Source: Streptomyces sp. RPA4-2 (GTDB lineage: Bacteria > Actinomycetota > Actinomycetes > Streptomycetales > Streptomycetaceae). Taken from it: a stretch of DNA of 64,000 bases. The notes beneath the pieces are model-generated. The model saw nothing but the letters and a program-made list of their open reading frames with translations. It was not told the DNA's origin and ran no database searches. Each line of letters opens with the position of its first letter. Position 1 is the first letter of the stretch. The translations under genes and the position numbers were made by a program. Location: NCBI RefSeq assembly GCF_012273515.2, contig NZ_CP050975.2, forward strand, positions 992,001 through 1,056,000, read 5' to 3'. This document shows, in pieces, positions 50,152-59,896 of this stretch.

Positions 50152-51165
50152 GTGAGCGAGTTGTTGGGTGTGGCGGTCCTTGGGGCGGGCCACATGGGAG
50201 CCGACCACATACGACGGATCGACCGAGTGGTGAACGGTGCTCGGGTCGCGGCGGTGGCCGATCCCGACACCGGACGGGCCAAGGACGCCGTCGCCGGGAT
50301 CGACGGCGTCTCGGTGCACACCGAGGTGTCGGCCGCCCTGGACGCGCCCGGCGTGCGGGCCGTGCTGATCGCCTCCCCCGGCCCCGCGCACGAGGAAGCG
50401 CTGCTGGCGGCCTTCGAACGCGGGCTGCCGGTCCTGTGCGAGAAGCCGATGGTGCCGGAGTCGGCCGGGGCGCTGCGGGTGGTGGAGGCCGAGGCACGGC
50501 TCGGGCGGCGGCTGGCGCAGGTCGGCTTCATGCGCCGGTACGACGCCGAGTACGTGCGCCTGAAGTCCCTGCTGGACAGTGGGCGGCTGGGCCGTCCGCT
50601 GATGCTCCACTGCACGCACCGCAATGTCTCCTCGCCGGCCGGCTTCACCTCGGCGATGCTGGTGAACAGCTCCGTCTCGCACGAGATCGACGCGGCGCGC
50701 TGGCTGCTGGGCCAGGAGCTCACGGCCGTGACGGTGCTGCGTCCGCGACCGTCGTCGCACGCGCCCGCGGACCTCCTCGACCCCCAGCTCGTGCTGTTCG
50801 AGACCGCGGAGGGCGCCCTCGTCGACGTGGAGGTCTTCGTCAACACCGGCTTCGGCTACCAGGTGCGCTGCGAGGCGGTCTGCGAGTCCGGGAGCGCGCG
50901 GATCGGGGACGAGAACGCGATGCGGGTGACGACGGCGGACGGCGCCCGTCAGGAGGTGGCGCAGGACTACCTCGTACGCTTCGCCGACGCCTACGACCGC
51001 GAGGTGCAGGCCTGGGTGGACGCCACCCGTGAGGGCCGGGTCACCGGGCCCAGCGTCTGGGACGGGTACGCCGCGTCCGCGGTGGCCGAGGCGGGTGTCC
51101 GGGCGCTGGAGAGCGGCGGCCGGGTGGCCGTGGAACTCGCCGCGCGCCCGGACCTCTACGCGTGA
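50152..51165 (+). CDS. Gfo/Idh/MocA-family oxidoreductase (inositol dehydrogenase-like)
   Basis: A 337-residue NAD(P)-dependent sugar dehydrogenase. The Rossmann start is [19 protein letters not shown], then ADPD, the catalytic loop [10 protein letters not shown] and the active-site region [16 protein letters not shown] with the conserved Asp and His. Substrate may be myo-inositol or a related cyclitol or sugar. The GTG at 50152 has GAGAGGTG upstream. It converges stop to stop with the phospholipase gene with no gap. Confidence 0.92.
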   Translation: MSELLGVAVLGAGHMGADHIRRIDRVVNGARVAAVADPDTGRAKDAVAGIDGVSVHTEVSAALDAPGVRAVLIASPGPAHEEALLAAFERGLPVLCEKPMVPESAGALRVVEAEARLGRRLAQVGFMRRYDAEYVRLKSLLDSGRLGRPLMLHCTHRNVSSPAGFTSAMLVNSSVSHEIDAARWLLGQELTAVTVLRPRPSSHAPADLLDPQLVLFETAEGALVDVEVFVNTGFGYQVRCEAVCESGSARIGDENAMRVTTADGARQEVAQDYLVRFADAYDREVQAWVDATREGRVTGPSVWDGYAASAVAEAGVRALESGGRVAVELAARPDLYA

Positions 51166-53148
51166 TCAGCCGCTGACGCTCGCGGCGCCCGTCTCGATGT
51201 GCCCGGTGAACCGGCGTGACCAGCTCGCGTCCGAGTCGACGGCGACCGTGAAGTCGTACCAGCCGTCCTGGTACGCGACGGCGTTGAAGTAGTCCTCGGC
51301 CCAGCCGCCCGCGGCGACGGTGTACGTCCACGGCCCGTCGCCGCGGTACTGGTTCGCGGTGATGGTGAACCGCACCGCCGAGGCGGAGGAGTTGGCCATC
51401 CTGAAGTAGACGGCCGTCTTCCCGGTCCCGGGCTCGGTGGCGTAACGGGTGCTCACCTCGGCCGACTTGCCCGCCTGCGTCGCGTCACCCCTGAACCGGC
51501 GCAGGAAGCGGTTGGGCCCGGTCATGGTGAGGTCGTACTTCCCGTCGCCGTACCCCGAACCGATGTTGAAGTAGTCGGAGGCGGTGCCGCCCGCGTCGAC
51601 CGTGTACTGCCAGGGCGTGGTGTCGCGGTAGGCGTTCGGGTGGATCGAGAAGTGCGCGGCGCTCCTGGCCGGGGTGCCCTGGTTGGCCATGGTGAACCAG
51701 GCCAGGATCTTGCCGCTCGAACCGAACTCCAGGTGGTCCAGGTAGCCGTTCGGCTGGTAGGGCAGGGCGTTGGTGGTGGGGACCGGGTTGGGCAGGGGAC
51801 CGCAGGTGGCGATGCCGATGACGCTCGTGGCGGGCAGCGCGACGGCGCCGTACACCGGGTGGGCGAAGTCGAAGACGCCGGTCAGGTCGCCGGTGACCTT
51901 GCGGCGCCAGGCGCTGATGTTCGGGCAGGCGGCGGGTCTGCCCAGCGAGGTCGTCCAGGTCTCCAGGAAGCGCAGCACGGACGTGTGGTCGAAGACCTCC
52001 GACGACACCCATCCGCCGCGCGTCCAGGGCGAGACGACCACCATCGGGACGCGGAATCCGAGACCGTACGGAGTGCCCCCGAGGAACTCCCCCGCCGTGT
52101 TCGCGGGCGGGACCGGCGGCGGCACGTGGTCGAAGAAGCCGTCGTTCTCGTCGTAGTTGAGGAACAGGACGGTGGAGTCGAAGACGTCGGGGTCGGCCGC
52201 GAGGGCCTTGTACACCAGGTCGACGAAGTGGGCGCCGTCCCCGGGCGGGGCGTACGGGTGCTCGGAGAAGGCCTGGTTGGCGACCACCCAGGACACCTGG
52301 GGCAGGGTGCCCGCGACGACGTCCGCCCTGATGGCGGCGGCGATGTCGTCGGGGGTGGAGCCGGTGGCCTTCGGCACGGAGGCCATGCCCCGGTCGTACA
52401 GCGGGTCGCCGGCCTTGGCCGCGGCGAACTTCTTGAAGTAGGCGCAGGCGTTGTCGCCGTAGTTGTCCTGCGCGTTCTGGTAGACCTTCCAGGTCACTCC
52501 GGCCGTCTGGAGCGCCTCCGCGTAGTTCTGCCAGGTCAGGCCCGACTCGTCACCGCCGTCGTAGCTGGATCCGTCGACCTTGCCGGACCAGAGGTAGGTG
52601 CGGTTGGGCCCGGTGGCGCTGAGCGTGGAGCAGAAGTAGGCGTCACAGATCGTGTAGGCGTCGGCGAGCGCGTAGTGGAACGGGATGTCGGAGCGGTCCA
52701 GGTAGCCGAGCGAACGGATGTTGCCGACGCCCGAGACCCAGTTGTCGAGGCGCCCCTTGTTCCAGGCGGAGTGCTGCGAGGACCAGGAGTGCGGGAGGTC
52801 GCCGTTGCACTGCGCGAGGGTCTCACCGTCCTTGCCGCCCGCGGCGGGTGTGGAGCTCAGTTTCCACGGGTACTGCCGGCCGCCGCCGCCCGGCTGGTTG
52901 AAGACGGGATACCCGCCGGACAGCGTGATGCCGCTGCGGTCGCCGAATCCGCGGACGCCCTTGAGGCGGCCGAAGTAGTGGTCGAAACTGCGGTTCTCCT
53001 GCATGAGGATGACGACGTGCCGTACGTCCGTGATCGTGCCGCTCGCCGTGCCGGCGGCCGCCGCCGGACGTGAGCCGAGGCCCAGCGCGGTGCCGGCCGC
53101 CACGGATGCCCCGAGCCCCACGAAACCTCTTCGGCTGATCGGTGTCAT
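51166..53148 (-). CDS. plcC: Tat-exported phospholipase C (non-haemolytic, phosphoesterase family)
   Basis: A 660-residue secreted phosphodiesterase that cuts phosphatidylcholine-type lipids. A twin-arginine signal, ISRRGFVGLGASVAAGTALG, is followed by the phosphoesterase domain: HVVILMQENRSFDHYFG, FLNYDENDGFFDHVPPP and GFRVPMVVVSPW. Two C-terminal DUF756 domains (about residues 490-570 and 580-655) follow, each with a W-x-Y-T-V core (WQYTVDAGG and WTYTVAAGG). The ATG at 53148 has GAGGGCGGGCG upstream. Length and domain order are those of Streptomyces and Pseudomonas PlcC-type enzymes, often phosphate-regulated; no PHO box is assigned. Confidence 0.93.
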   Translation of the reverse strand: MTPISRRGFVGLGASVAAGTALGLGSRPAAAAGTASGTITDVRHVVILMQENRSFDHYFGRLKGVRGFGDRSGITLSGGYPVFNQPGGGGRQYPWKLSSTPAAGGKDGETLAQCNGDLPHSWSSQHSAWNKGRLDNWVSGVGNIRSLGYLDRSDIPFHYALADAYTICDAYFCSTLSATGPNRTYLWSGKVDGSSYDGGDESGLTWQNYAEALQTAGVTWKVYQNAQDNYGDNACAYFKKFAAAKAGDPLYDRGMASVPKATGSTPDDIAAAIRADVVAGTLPQVSWVVANQAFSEHPYAPPGDGAHFVDLVYKALAADPDVFDSTVLFLNYDENDGFFDHVPPPVPPANTAGEFLGGTPYGLGFRVPMVVVSPWTRGGWVSSEVFDHTSVLRFLETWTTSLGRPAACPNISAWRRKVTGDLTGVFDFAHPVYGAVALPATSVIGIATCGPLPNPVPTTNALPYQPNGYLDHLEFGSSGKILAWFTMANQGTPARSAAHFSIHPNAYRDTTPWQYTVDAGGTASDYFNIGSGYGDGKYDLTMTGPNRFLRRFRGDATQAGKSAEVSTRYATEPGTGKTAVYFRMANSSASAVRFTITANQYRGDGPWTYTVAAGGWAEDYFNAVAYQDGWYDFTVAVDSDASWSRRFTGHIETGAASVSG

Positions 53149-53338
53149 TCGCCCGCCCTCGTCACTGGCGTGCCCCTGCGGCACACCGCGCGCCAGCGTG
53201 CACGCGGAGATCGCCGAGATCCATACCCGCGTGGTGAGTTGCGGGTGAACAGCGGCCGAACCGTGACGGTCGGGGCCGGTCTCCGGTGGGCTGTTCACGG
53301 ACGGCGAGTGCCCGGACGGACGACGGGCCGTGGTCGCC

Positions 53339-54403
53339 TCACGCCTCCGGGCGGGTCCGGGGGTCCGGGACGAGGACGACCTTGCCGGTGACGGTGCCGG
53401 ATTCCGCCAGGCGGACGGCCTCCGCGGCCCGGCCGAGCGGGACGCGGGCCGCGACCTGCGCGGTGATGGCGCCGTCGGCGAGCAGCGCGAACACCTGCCC
53501 GAGGTCGGTGCGCAGCCGGTCCTGGAAGGCCGCGGCGCGGCGCTTGCCCGCCCAGATGTTGTAGAAGTGCGTGCGCCGGCCGTTGGGCAGCGCCTTCCAG
53601 AGGAGGAGCCGGCCGACGAGCTTGAGCACCGGCAGTTTGGAGGATCCTGCGACGTCCCGCGTCGACGCGGTGCCGTACGACACGAGCATGCCGCCGCGGG
53701 CCAGCAGACGGAAGGAGTCGACGATGCCGTCACCGCCGACGTGGTCGAAGACCGCGTCGACACCACCGGGCGCCAACTCCCGTACCTGGGCGGACAGATC
53801 GGCGGAACGGTAGTCGAGCGGCGTGGCGCCGAGCGCGCGGACCGCGTCGTGGTGGCGGGGCGAGGCGGTGCCGATGACGCGGATTCCGGCGTGGGCGGCG
53901 AGCTGGACGAGGGTCGAGCCCACTCCGCCGTTCGCCCCGTGCACGAGCACGGTTCCGCCGGCCCGGACGCCGGCGACGCGGTGCAGGATCTGCCAGGCGG
54001 TGATGCCGTTGACGACGACCGTCTCGGCGCCGGCGGGGTCGAGCCCGCCGGGCACCTCGACCAGGTCGGTGACGGGCAGCACGACCAGGCTGGCCCAGCC
54101 GCCCACCTTGGTCAGCGCCGCGAAGCGGCGGCCGGCCAAGGACGCGTCGACCCCCGGGCCGACCCGGAGCACGACGCCGACGAGGTCGTAGCCGGGCACG
54201 AAGGGGAAGGGAGGCTGGTCGTAGTACTTGCCACGGCGCATCTGCTGCTCGGCGAAGGAGACCCCGGAGGCCTCCAGCGCGAGGAGGACCTCGCCGGCCG
54301 CCGGCTCGGGCGCGGGGCGCGTCCGGATCTGCAGTCCGGCGGGCTCCACGACACCCGGGAGGACGACTTCGGTCACCAGGTTCGCGGTGGTGTGGGTGTC
54401 CAT
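53339..54403 (-). CDS. Zinc-free MDR-type quinone oxidoreductase
   Basis: A 354-residue medium-chain dehydrogenase of the quinone oxidoreductase type. The GroES-like part has GEVLLALEASGVSFAEQQMRRGKYYDQPPFPFVPGYDLVGVV and the nucleotide-binding part VLVHGANGGVGSTLVQLAAHAG. The structural-zinc cysteines of alcohol dehydrogenases are missing. It reduces an electrophile or quinone with NADPH, and is divergent from a TetR gene, which likely represses it. The ATG at 54403 is the start. Confidence 0.92.
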   Translation of the reverse strand: MDTHTTANLVTEVVLPGVVEPAGLQIRTRPAPEPAAGEVLLALEASGVSFAEQQMRRGKYYDQPPFPFVPGYDLVGVVLRVGPGVDASLAGRRFAALTKVGGWASLVVLPVTDLVEVPGGLDPAGAETVVVNGITAWQILHRVAGVRAGGTVLVHGANGGVGSTLVQLAAHAGIRVIGTASPRHHDAVRALGATPLDYRSADLSAQVRELAPGGVDAVFDHVGGDGIVDSFRLLARGGMLVSYGTASTRDVAGSSKLPVLKLVGRLLLWKALPNGRRTHFYNIWAGKRRAAAFQDRLRTDLGQVFALLADGAITAQVAARVPLGRAAEAVRLAESGTVTGKVVLVPDPRTRPEA

Positions 54404-54432
54404 GACGGTCGGCTCCTCTGCTCGGTGGAAAT

Positions 54433-54474
54433 TTTCGTTAGAGAGTCACGCATGCGTTATAGGTTCTAACGAAA
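54433..54474. promoter_or_regulatory. TetR operator candidate in the divergent region
   Basis: TTTCGTTAGA (54433-54442) and TCTAACGAAA (54465-54474) are perfect inverted arms 22 bases apart. An AT-rich TATAAC on the minus strand lies in the spacer and a TACACT lies downstream on the plus strand, so a regulator bound here could block both promoters. Confidence 0.6.
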
Positions 54475-54537
54475 GCTTGCCCCTCTACACTGGGTACGTC
54501 AAGTCCCATTCCGACGAGCGACAGAAGAGGCGATGAC

Positions 54538-55218
54538 GTGACCACGGAGAGCCGGACGGGACCGGGCCCGCGCGATCGGTTCCGCGCACAGGTCCGGGAG
54601 GAGGTGAAGGCGGCGGCACTGCGCCAGCTGGCCGAGGGCGGCCCGGAGGCACTGTCGCTCAACGCCGTCGCCAAACAGCTGGGCATGACGGGACCGGCGC
54701 TCTACCGCTACTTCGCCAACCGGGACAGCCTGCTCACCGAGCTGGTCGTCGACGCCTACGAGGCACTGGCGTCCGCCCTCGCCCGCGCCGCCGGCGCCCC
54801 CGCGCGGGACGGGGCCGAACGTCTGGCCGCGGTCGTGCGGGCCTACCGCGACTGGGCGCGGACGGAACCGCACCGCTACCGGCTACTGTTCCGGGCCCCC
54901 TTCAAGGGCTACGACGCCCACTCCGCCCGCCTGGTCGAGGCGGCCCAGCGGGCGATGAACGTCGTACTGAACGTGGCGAACGCGCTGGCGGCGCCGGGCG
55001 TGGCCGTTCCGGAGAATGCGCGGAACCAGGTCCAGGAGTGGATGGAGCGCCGCGGAGTCGACGACGTCCCGCCGGCGGTCGCCTCACGGACCATGAGGCT
55101 CTGGGCCCATCTGCACGGTCTGGTGAGCCTGGAGATCGAGGACAACTTCGCCTCCATGGGCATCGATCCGGACCCCTTCTACGAAGCGGAGGCAGGAGAG
55201 TTCACCCACGGCCCCTGA
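54538..55218 (+). CDS. TetR/AcrR-family regulator
   Basis: A 226-residue repressor. The helix-turn-helix is EALSLNAVAKQLGMTGPALYRYFANRDSLLTELVVDAYEAL near residue 40, followed by the usual helical ligand domain (LFRAPFKGYDAHSARLVEAA; WAHLHGLVSLEIEDNF at the end). It most likely controls the MDR quinone oxidoreductase gene through the inverted repeat between them and possibly itself. The GTG at 54538 follows GAGGCGATGAC. Confidence 0.93.
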   Translation: MTTESRTGPGPRDRFRAQVREEVKAAALRQLAEGGPEALSLNAVAKQLGMTGPALYRYFANRDSLLTELVVDAYEALASALARAAGAPARDGAERLAAVVRAYRDWARTEPHRYRLLFRAPFKGYDAHSARLVEAAQRAMNVVLNVANALAAPGVAVPENARNQVQEWMERRGVDDVPPAVASRTMRLWAHLHGLVSLEIEDNFASMGIDPDPFYEAEAGEFTHGP

Positions 55219-55512
55219 ATCCGAACATGCCCTGGACATGACCCGCACAGGTGACCCTCGAACACACGACTGAGGAACAGCCCCAGCCAGCCCACCGAAC
55301 CATCAAGTCACGTACTCCGACTACGACTTGGACAGGCGACGGGCGTACCTCATCGGTCCCGGTCGACCCCTCCGAATGGACTGCGGCATATGTCAGAAGC
55401 ACCACCGGATCGTGTGTTGCCAAATCCCTTACAGGGCGTCGCGGGCTGTGCCACAGTCGTAACGGTCCTTCCGTCCAGCTCTGGTCGTACCGTCCCCTCA
55501 TCGGAGTGCGTC

Positions 55513-56925
55513 ATGCCGCCCCACCTCTCCGCGGACCGCCCCGCCGCGCAGCCGCCCCGGCGCGGCGCGGTCGATGCGCTGATCTCGCAGACGCGGCAAC
55601 TGCGCGGCGAGATGGACGCCGTACGACGTGACGCACCCGTCGACGGCGCGGACGCCCAGGGACGCTGGCAGCGCGCACTGTGCGATCTCGCGATGCACCA
55701 GCTCAACGACCTGGACCAGCACCTGGCGCAACTGCGGGACGGGCCCCCGCCGTACCCCCGTGGAACCAGCCCCGCGCCCGCCGCACCCGGCGAGGGGTCC
55801 CTGCTCAGCCGGGTCGGCAGCGCCGAGTGGAACCTGCTGACGGACGAGGCCAGTTGGTCCGGGGAGCTCTACCAGATCCTGGGCCGCGACCCCGGCGCAC
55901 CCCCGCTCACCCTCGACGAGCTGCCGTCGCTGGTGCTCGACGAGGACCGGCCGATGCTGACGGCGATGGTCACCGACTGCCTCATCGACGCGAAGCCGAT
56001 CGACGGAGAGTTCCGCGTCGTGCGCCCGGACGGCGGAGTGCGGACCGTGCACATCATGGGTGAGCCCGTGCTCGACACCGACGGCAGTACCGCCGCGATG
56101 TGGGCGGTGCTGCGCGATGTCAGCGAACTGCGGCGCAGCCAGCGGACGGTGAGCGAGACACGCGACTCGCTGCGGCACGACCGAAACTTCGCACAGAACG
56201 AGCACCGGCTCGCGGTCGAGCTGCAGGAGGCCGTCCTGCCGCCTTGGCACGGCAGCCTGCGGTCCACCCGGCGGGGCCGGGAGGCACTGGACCTGGCCGC
56301 CCACTATCTCCCCTCTTCGGCCACCGCCCTCATGGGCGGCGACTGGTACGACGCCCTGGAACTGCCGGACGGCGAGACCCTGTTGAGCGTCGGAGACCTG
56401 ACCGGACATGGCGTCACCGTCGCCTCCGGCATGGCGATGCTGCTGGGCGCCCTGCGCGGCATGGCCATGGCGGGCACCCAGCCGGGTCAACTCCTCTCCT
56501 GGCTGAACCGATTGGTGGACGCCTCGGTGCAGCCGGTTCTCGGCAGCGCCGTCTGCTGCCGCTACCGGCCCGGGACCCGCACCCTCACCTGGGCGCAGGC
56601 GGGACACCCCGCCCCCCTGCTGTTCCGCAACGGGACAGGGCGCATCCTCACGCCACCGCACGGCGTGCTGCTGGGCGCGACCTCGGGTGCCGCCTACGGG
56701 CAGGCCGAAGAGACCCTGGAGGACGGCGACCTGCTGCTCCTGCACACCGACGGACTGGTCCCTCGGTGTCACGGAGCGGCGGCCGTCCAGAGGCTGCTCG
56801 ACCTGGCCCCGCGCTTCGACGGAGCCCGCACGGCCCAGGACTGCGTACGGATGGTTGTCGAGGAGTTCGGCGAGACCCGACGCGAGGACGACGCCTGCGT
56901 GCTCGTCGCCAGGGTCGGCGGCTGA
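55513..56925 (+). CDS. PAS-PP2C (SpoIIE-type) phosphatase
   Basis: A 470-residue signalling phosphatase. Residues about 95-205 form a PAS domain (VGSAEWNLLTDEASWSGELYQILGRDP, ending WAVLRDVSELRRSQ). Residues about 235-470 form a SpoIIE PP2C domain with metal-site motifs GGDWYDALELPDG, VGDLTGHG, HTDGLVPR and REDDACVLVARV. These enzymes dephosphorylate anti-sigma-factor antagonists. The ATG at 55513 follows GGAGTGCGTC; an in-frame ATG at 55390 has no ribosome site. The stop region (56923 onward) carries three degenerate GGTCGGCT repeats. Confidence 0.9.
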   Translation: MPPHLSADRPAAQPPRRGAVDALISQTRQLRGEMDAVRRDAPVDGADAQGRWQRALCDLAMHQLNDLDQHLAQLRDGPPPYPRGTSPAPAAPGEGSLLSRVGSAEWNLLTDEASWSGELYQILGRDPGAPPLTLDELPSLVLDEDRPMLTAMVTDCLIDAKPIDGEFRVVRPDGGVRTVHIMGEPVLDTDGSTAAMWAVLRDVSELRRSQRTVSETRDSLRHDRNFAQNEHRLAVELQEAVLPPWHGSLRSTRRGREALDLAAHYLPSSATALMGGDWYDALELPDGETLLSVGDLTGHGVTVASGMAMLLGALRGMAMAGTQPGQLLSWLNRLVDASVQPVLGSAVCCRYRPGTRTLTWAQAGHPAPLLFRNGTGRILTPPHGVLLGATSGAAYGQAEETLEDGDLLLLHTDGLVPRCHGAAAVQRLLDLAPRFDGARTAQDCVRMVVEEFGETRREDDACVLVARVGG

Positions 56926-57024
56926 GCGGTCGGCTGGACAGTCGGCTTGGCGGTCGGTCGGCCACGCCGAACACCGGGCTCGGCCCACGGGGGCGTCCCA
57001 CCGGGTCTCCTCGCACAGGTGGCT

Positions 57025-58524
57025 TCAGACCTGTGCGTCTCCCCCGCGCCTCGGCTTCAGGACCGGCTTGGGAAGGGCGAGTTGGATCTCCTCACGCAGT
57101 TCGTGGATCTTCGGGTAGCCGGAGTACTGGCCGGTGAGCCGGTACATCTCGCGCAGCCGGTCCCAGGTGCGGTGGGAGGAGTTCGCCCCCATCGACACCA
57201 GCGCCAGCCGGGCATAGCGGTCCGCCTGTTCGGGATCGTCGGCGATGAAGCACGCCGAGGCCAGTGACAGCCAGTCGAAGATCTGCGACCGCTGCCGTCC
57301 GTTCTCCCGCAGATGCAGTGCCTCCTTGGCGTGGCGCTGCGCCGTGGCCGCCGCGGCCGCGTCGTGCTCCGCGAGCGTCCGGTAGGCCAGGGCCTGCATG
57401 CCGTGCATGTCCGCCTCGTCGAACATCTGCATCCAGCTCGGCGGCGGTACGTCACCCCGGTCGGAGACGAAGAGGTCCTCCGCCTCGCCCAGGGTGCGCC
57501 GCATGGCCTGCCCCTTGCCCATCGACGCCTGTGCCCAGGCCTCGATGGTGTAGAGCATGGCCCGGGTGCGCGGCAGCATCTGCGAACCCGAGCCCGACTT
57601 GGCGAGCTTCATCAGGTCCAGGGCGTCGTCCGGCCGGCCCAGGTGCACCATCTGGCGCGCGGCGCGGGAGAGCGCCTCCCCGGCACGGGGCCGGTCACCG
57701 CCTTCCCTGGCCGCGTGGGCGGCGATGATGAAGTACTTCTGAGCCGTGGGCTCCAGGCCGACGTCGTGCGACATCCAGCCCGCGAGGACGGCGAGATTGG
57801 CGGCGACGCCCCACAGGCGCCGCTGCAGATGGTCGGGATGCCGGTAGGAGAGGATGCCTCCCACCTCGTTGAGCTGGCCCACCACGGCCTTGCGTTGCAG
57901 CCCGCCGCCGCGGGCCGCGTCCCAGGCCCGGAACACCTCGACCGAGCGCTCCAGTTCCTCGATCTCCTGCGACCCGATGGGGGCGGCCTCGTAGCGGTCG
58001 AACCCGGCGGGGTCGGCGTGCAGGGGATTGTCGTGGTCAGGTGCGTCGGCCACCAGGGCCGGATCGGTGTGCAGCCACTCGTGCATGGCACTGCTGAGTG
58101 CGGATCCCGCGGCGAGCGCGGCACCCGCGCCCACCAAGCCGCGTCGGTTGAGCATGAGGTCCATTCCCGTGAATTCGGTGAGGACCGCAGCAGTCCGCTC
58201 GGGCGCCCACGGCACTCCGTCGGGATGTTCCACATTCCCGCCGCCCGGCCGTTTCCCCACACGCCCGTGCCGGACCAGACCGAGGTCCTCGATGGTCACG
58301 ACACGGCCGAGACGCTCGGTGAACAGAGCCGCCAGCACTCGGGGAACCGGATCGCGCGGAATCTCTCCCACGTCGATCCAGCGCCGCACCCGAGAGGTGT
58401 CGGTCGCCAGCTGGGGGTGGCCCATGGCCGCCGCCTGCCTGTTGACCAGCCTCGCGAGTTCGCCCTTGGACCAGCCGGCCAGGCCGAACAGGTCCGACAG
58501 ACGAGCGTTGGGTTGTCCGTTCAC
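57025..58524 (-). CDS. NsdA-like TPR regulator
   Basis: A 499-residue cytoplasmic regulator typical of Streptomyces. The N-terminal part (ARLSDLFGLAGWSKGELARLVNRQAAAMGHPQLATDTSRVRRWIDVGE, about residues 6-54) is a lambda-repressor-like helix-turn-helix. A hydrophobic Tat-like stretch MLNRRGLVGAGAALAAGSALS follows near residue 130, and the rest is TPR repeats. NsdA and its relatives are negative regulators of differentiation and antibiotic production; I call it NsdA-like, not NsdA. The GTG at 58524 follows a GGGGG. It is divergent from an APH-fold gene, and short repeats lie between. Confidence 0.75.
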   Translation of the reverse strand: MNGQPNARLSDLFGLAGWSKGELARLVNRQAAAMGHPQLATDTSRVRRWIDVGEIPRDPVPRVLAALFTERLGRVVTIEDLGLVRHGRVGKRPGGGNVEHPDGVPWAPERTAAVLTEFTGMDLMLNRRGLVGAGAALAAGSALSSAMHEWLHTDPALVADAPDHDNPLHADPAGFDRYEAAPIGSQEIEELERSVEVFRAWDAARGGGLQRKAVVGQLNEVGGILSYRHPDHLQRRLWGVAANLAVLAGWMSHDVGLEPTAQKYFIIAAHAAREGGDRPRAGEALSRAARQMVHLGRPDDALDLMKLAKSGSGSQMLPRTRAMLYTIEAWAQASMGKGQAMRRTLGEAEDLFVSDRGDVPPPSWMQMFDEADMHGMQALAYRTLAEHDAAAAATAQRHAKEALHLRENGRQRSQIFDWLSLASACFIADDPEQADRYARLALVSMGANSSHRTWDRLREMYRLTGQYSGYPKIHELREEIQLALPKPVLKPRRGGDAQV

Positions 58525-58551
58525 ATCAAGCCCCCAGGTTCTCGGCTGAGT

Positions 58552-58615
58552 TGACAGTAACCCTCTGTCAGTTGCTGAGCGACTATTCGCCAGGGTTCGC
58601 CAGGGTGCGCCAGAT
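58552..58615. promoter_or_regulatory. Palindrome and 10-bp iterated repeats between divergent genes
   Basis: TGACAG-N7-CTGTCA (58552-58570) is followed by two exact copies of TTCGCCAGGG (58586-58595, 58596-58605) and a partial copy TGCGCCAGAT (58606-58615). The ten-base period is one helical turn, which suits side-by-side binding of a regulator such as the NsdA-like protein. Confidence 0.5.
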
Positions 58616-58756
58616 GGTGTGCCACTGGGCACCCGGTGTCAGGTAGGAATGCGCCACCCCGACCCGGTTGCCAGGGACATTCCCCCAGGGTGTTCCCGGG
58701 CGGCCGGGACGGGCGGCGCGGCAACTTGCAGGCACACGAAGGGATCTGTTTCGCCC

Positions 58757-59896
58757 ATGTACACAGCATCGTCCTCCGTGTCCGCCCCGCCCCGGCCGCT
58801 GCATCCCCGTCCGGCGGGCAGCGGCCCCTACCTCGACCCCGCGCGACCGGCGGCCCCCGTGCTCGGAGCCGCCAGGACACGGCGCGTTCCGGGGATCGGC
58901 ACCCAACCGCTCAGCGGGAGAATCGACTTGTCCGGCCCTCAGGGCGCGCAGCTGCGCACGGCGATCGCGTCGGTGCACCGGATCTGTCCCGAGTTCGCCC
59001 CGGTCCAGGTCCTGCGCCGCAGCGGGCGCTCCGTGCTCCTGGTCGGTACGACCGGGCGCAGTACGGCCGTCGCCAAGTGCTTACTGGACCACTCCCCCAT
59101 CTGGGCCGAGCGGGTCAGGCACGAAATAGCGGCATACCGGTCGTTCGTGCGGCACCGGCCTCCGGTCCGGGTGCCCCGGCTGATCGCGGCAGACCCGGAC
59201 AACTGCACTCTGGTGATCGAGCGGATGCCGGGCAGGGTGGCCGCGCTCCAGCGGCACCCGGCCGAGGCTCCGCCCCGCGCCGACATCCGCGCGGCGCTCG
59301 GCGCGGTCTGCCGGCTGAACGCGTGGCGGCCCCCGGCGGGGACGTTCGACGCCCCGCTGGACTACGCGGAGCGGATCTCCCGCTTCCATGAGCTGGGTCT
59401 GCTCACGGACCGGGACATGGGCGATCTGCAGAAGCTGCTGCACGGCATCGCCCACTCGTCCGGCCGTCAGGGCATGGGCCAGTTCTGTCACGGGGACGCG
59501 CTGCTGTCGAACATCCTGCTCTCACCGGCCGGTCCAGTGCTGGTGGACTGGGAGCACGCGGGCTGGTACCTGCCGGGCTACGACCTGGCGACCCTGTGGG
59601 CGGTCCTCGGTGACGCTCCCGTGGCGCGCCGTCAGATCAGTCAGCTCGCGCAGTCCGCGGGACCGGCGGCACGTGACGCCTTCCTGGTGAACCTGATGCT
59701 CGTACTGACCCGTGAGATCCGTACCTACGAGACAGCGGTGCAGCGCTCGATGCACGACGCGGCCCCGGCGACACCGGGACCGGCCCACCCGGGCACCGTG
59801 CCGTCCGGCGAGGAACAACGGCTGCTGCTGCGACGGCTGCACGACGACTGCCAGATGGCCCGCCGGGCCGTACGGGCGGCGGTCGGCACTCGCTGA
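58757..59896 (+). CDS. APH-fold phosphotransferase-like protein
   Basis: A 379-residue protein with a kinase-like fold related to aminoglycoside and choline kinases. The catalytic loop is [36 protein letters not shown], and the N-lobe has [26 protein letters not shown]. The first 70 residues are low-complexity Pro/Gly-rich. The ATG at 58757 has AAGGGA rather far upstream. Divergent from the NsdA-like regulator, a pair seen widely in Streptomyces; the substrate is unknown. Confidence 0.82.
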   Translation: MYTASSSVSAPPRPLHPRPAGSGPYLDPARPAAPVLGAARTRRVPGIGTQPLSGRIDLSGPQGAQLRTAIASVHRICPEFAPVQVLRRSGRSVLLVGTTGRSTAVAKCLLDHSPIWAERVRHEIAAYRSFVRHRPPVRVPRLIAADPDNCTLVIERMPGRVAALQRHPAEAPPRADIRAALGAVCRLNAWRPPAGTFDAPLDYAERISRFHELGLLTDRDMGDLQKLLHGIAHSSGRQGMGQFCHGDALLSNILLSPAGPVLVDWEHAGWYLPGYDLATLWAVLGDAPVARRQISQLAQSAGPAARDAFLVNLMLVLTREIRTYETAVQRSMHDAAPATPGPAHPGTVPSGEEQRLLLRRLHDDCQMARRAVRAAVGTR

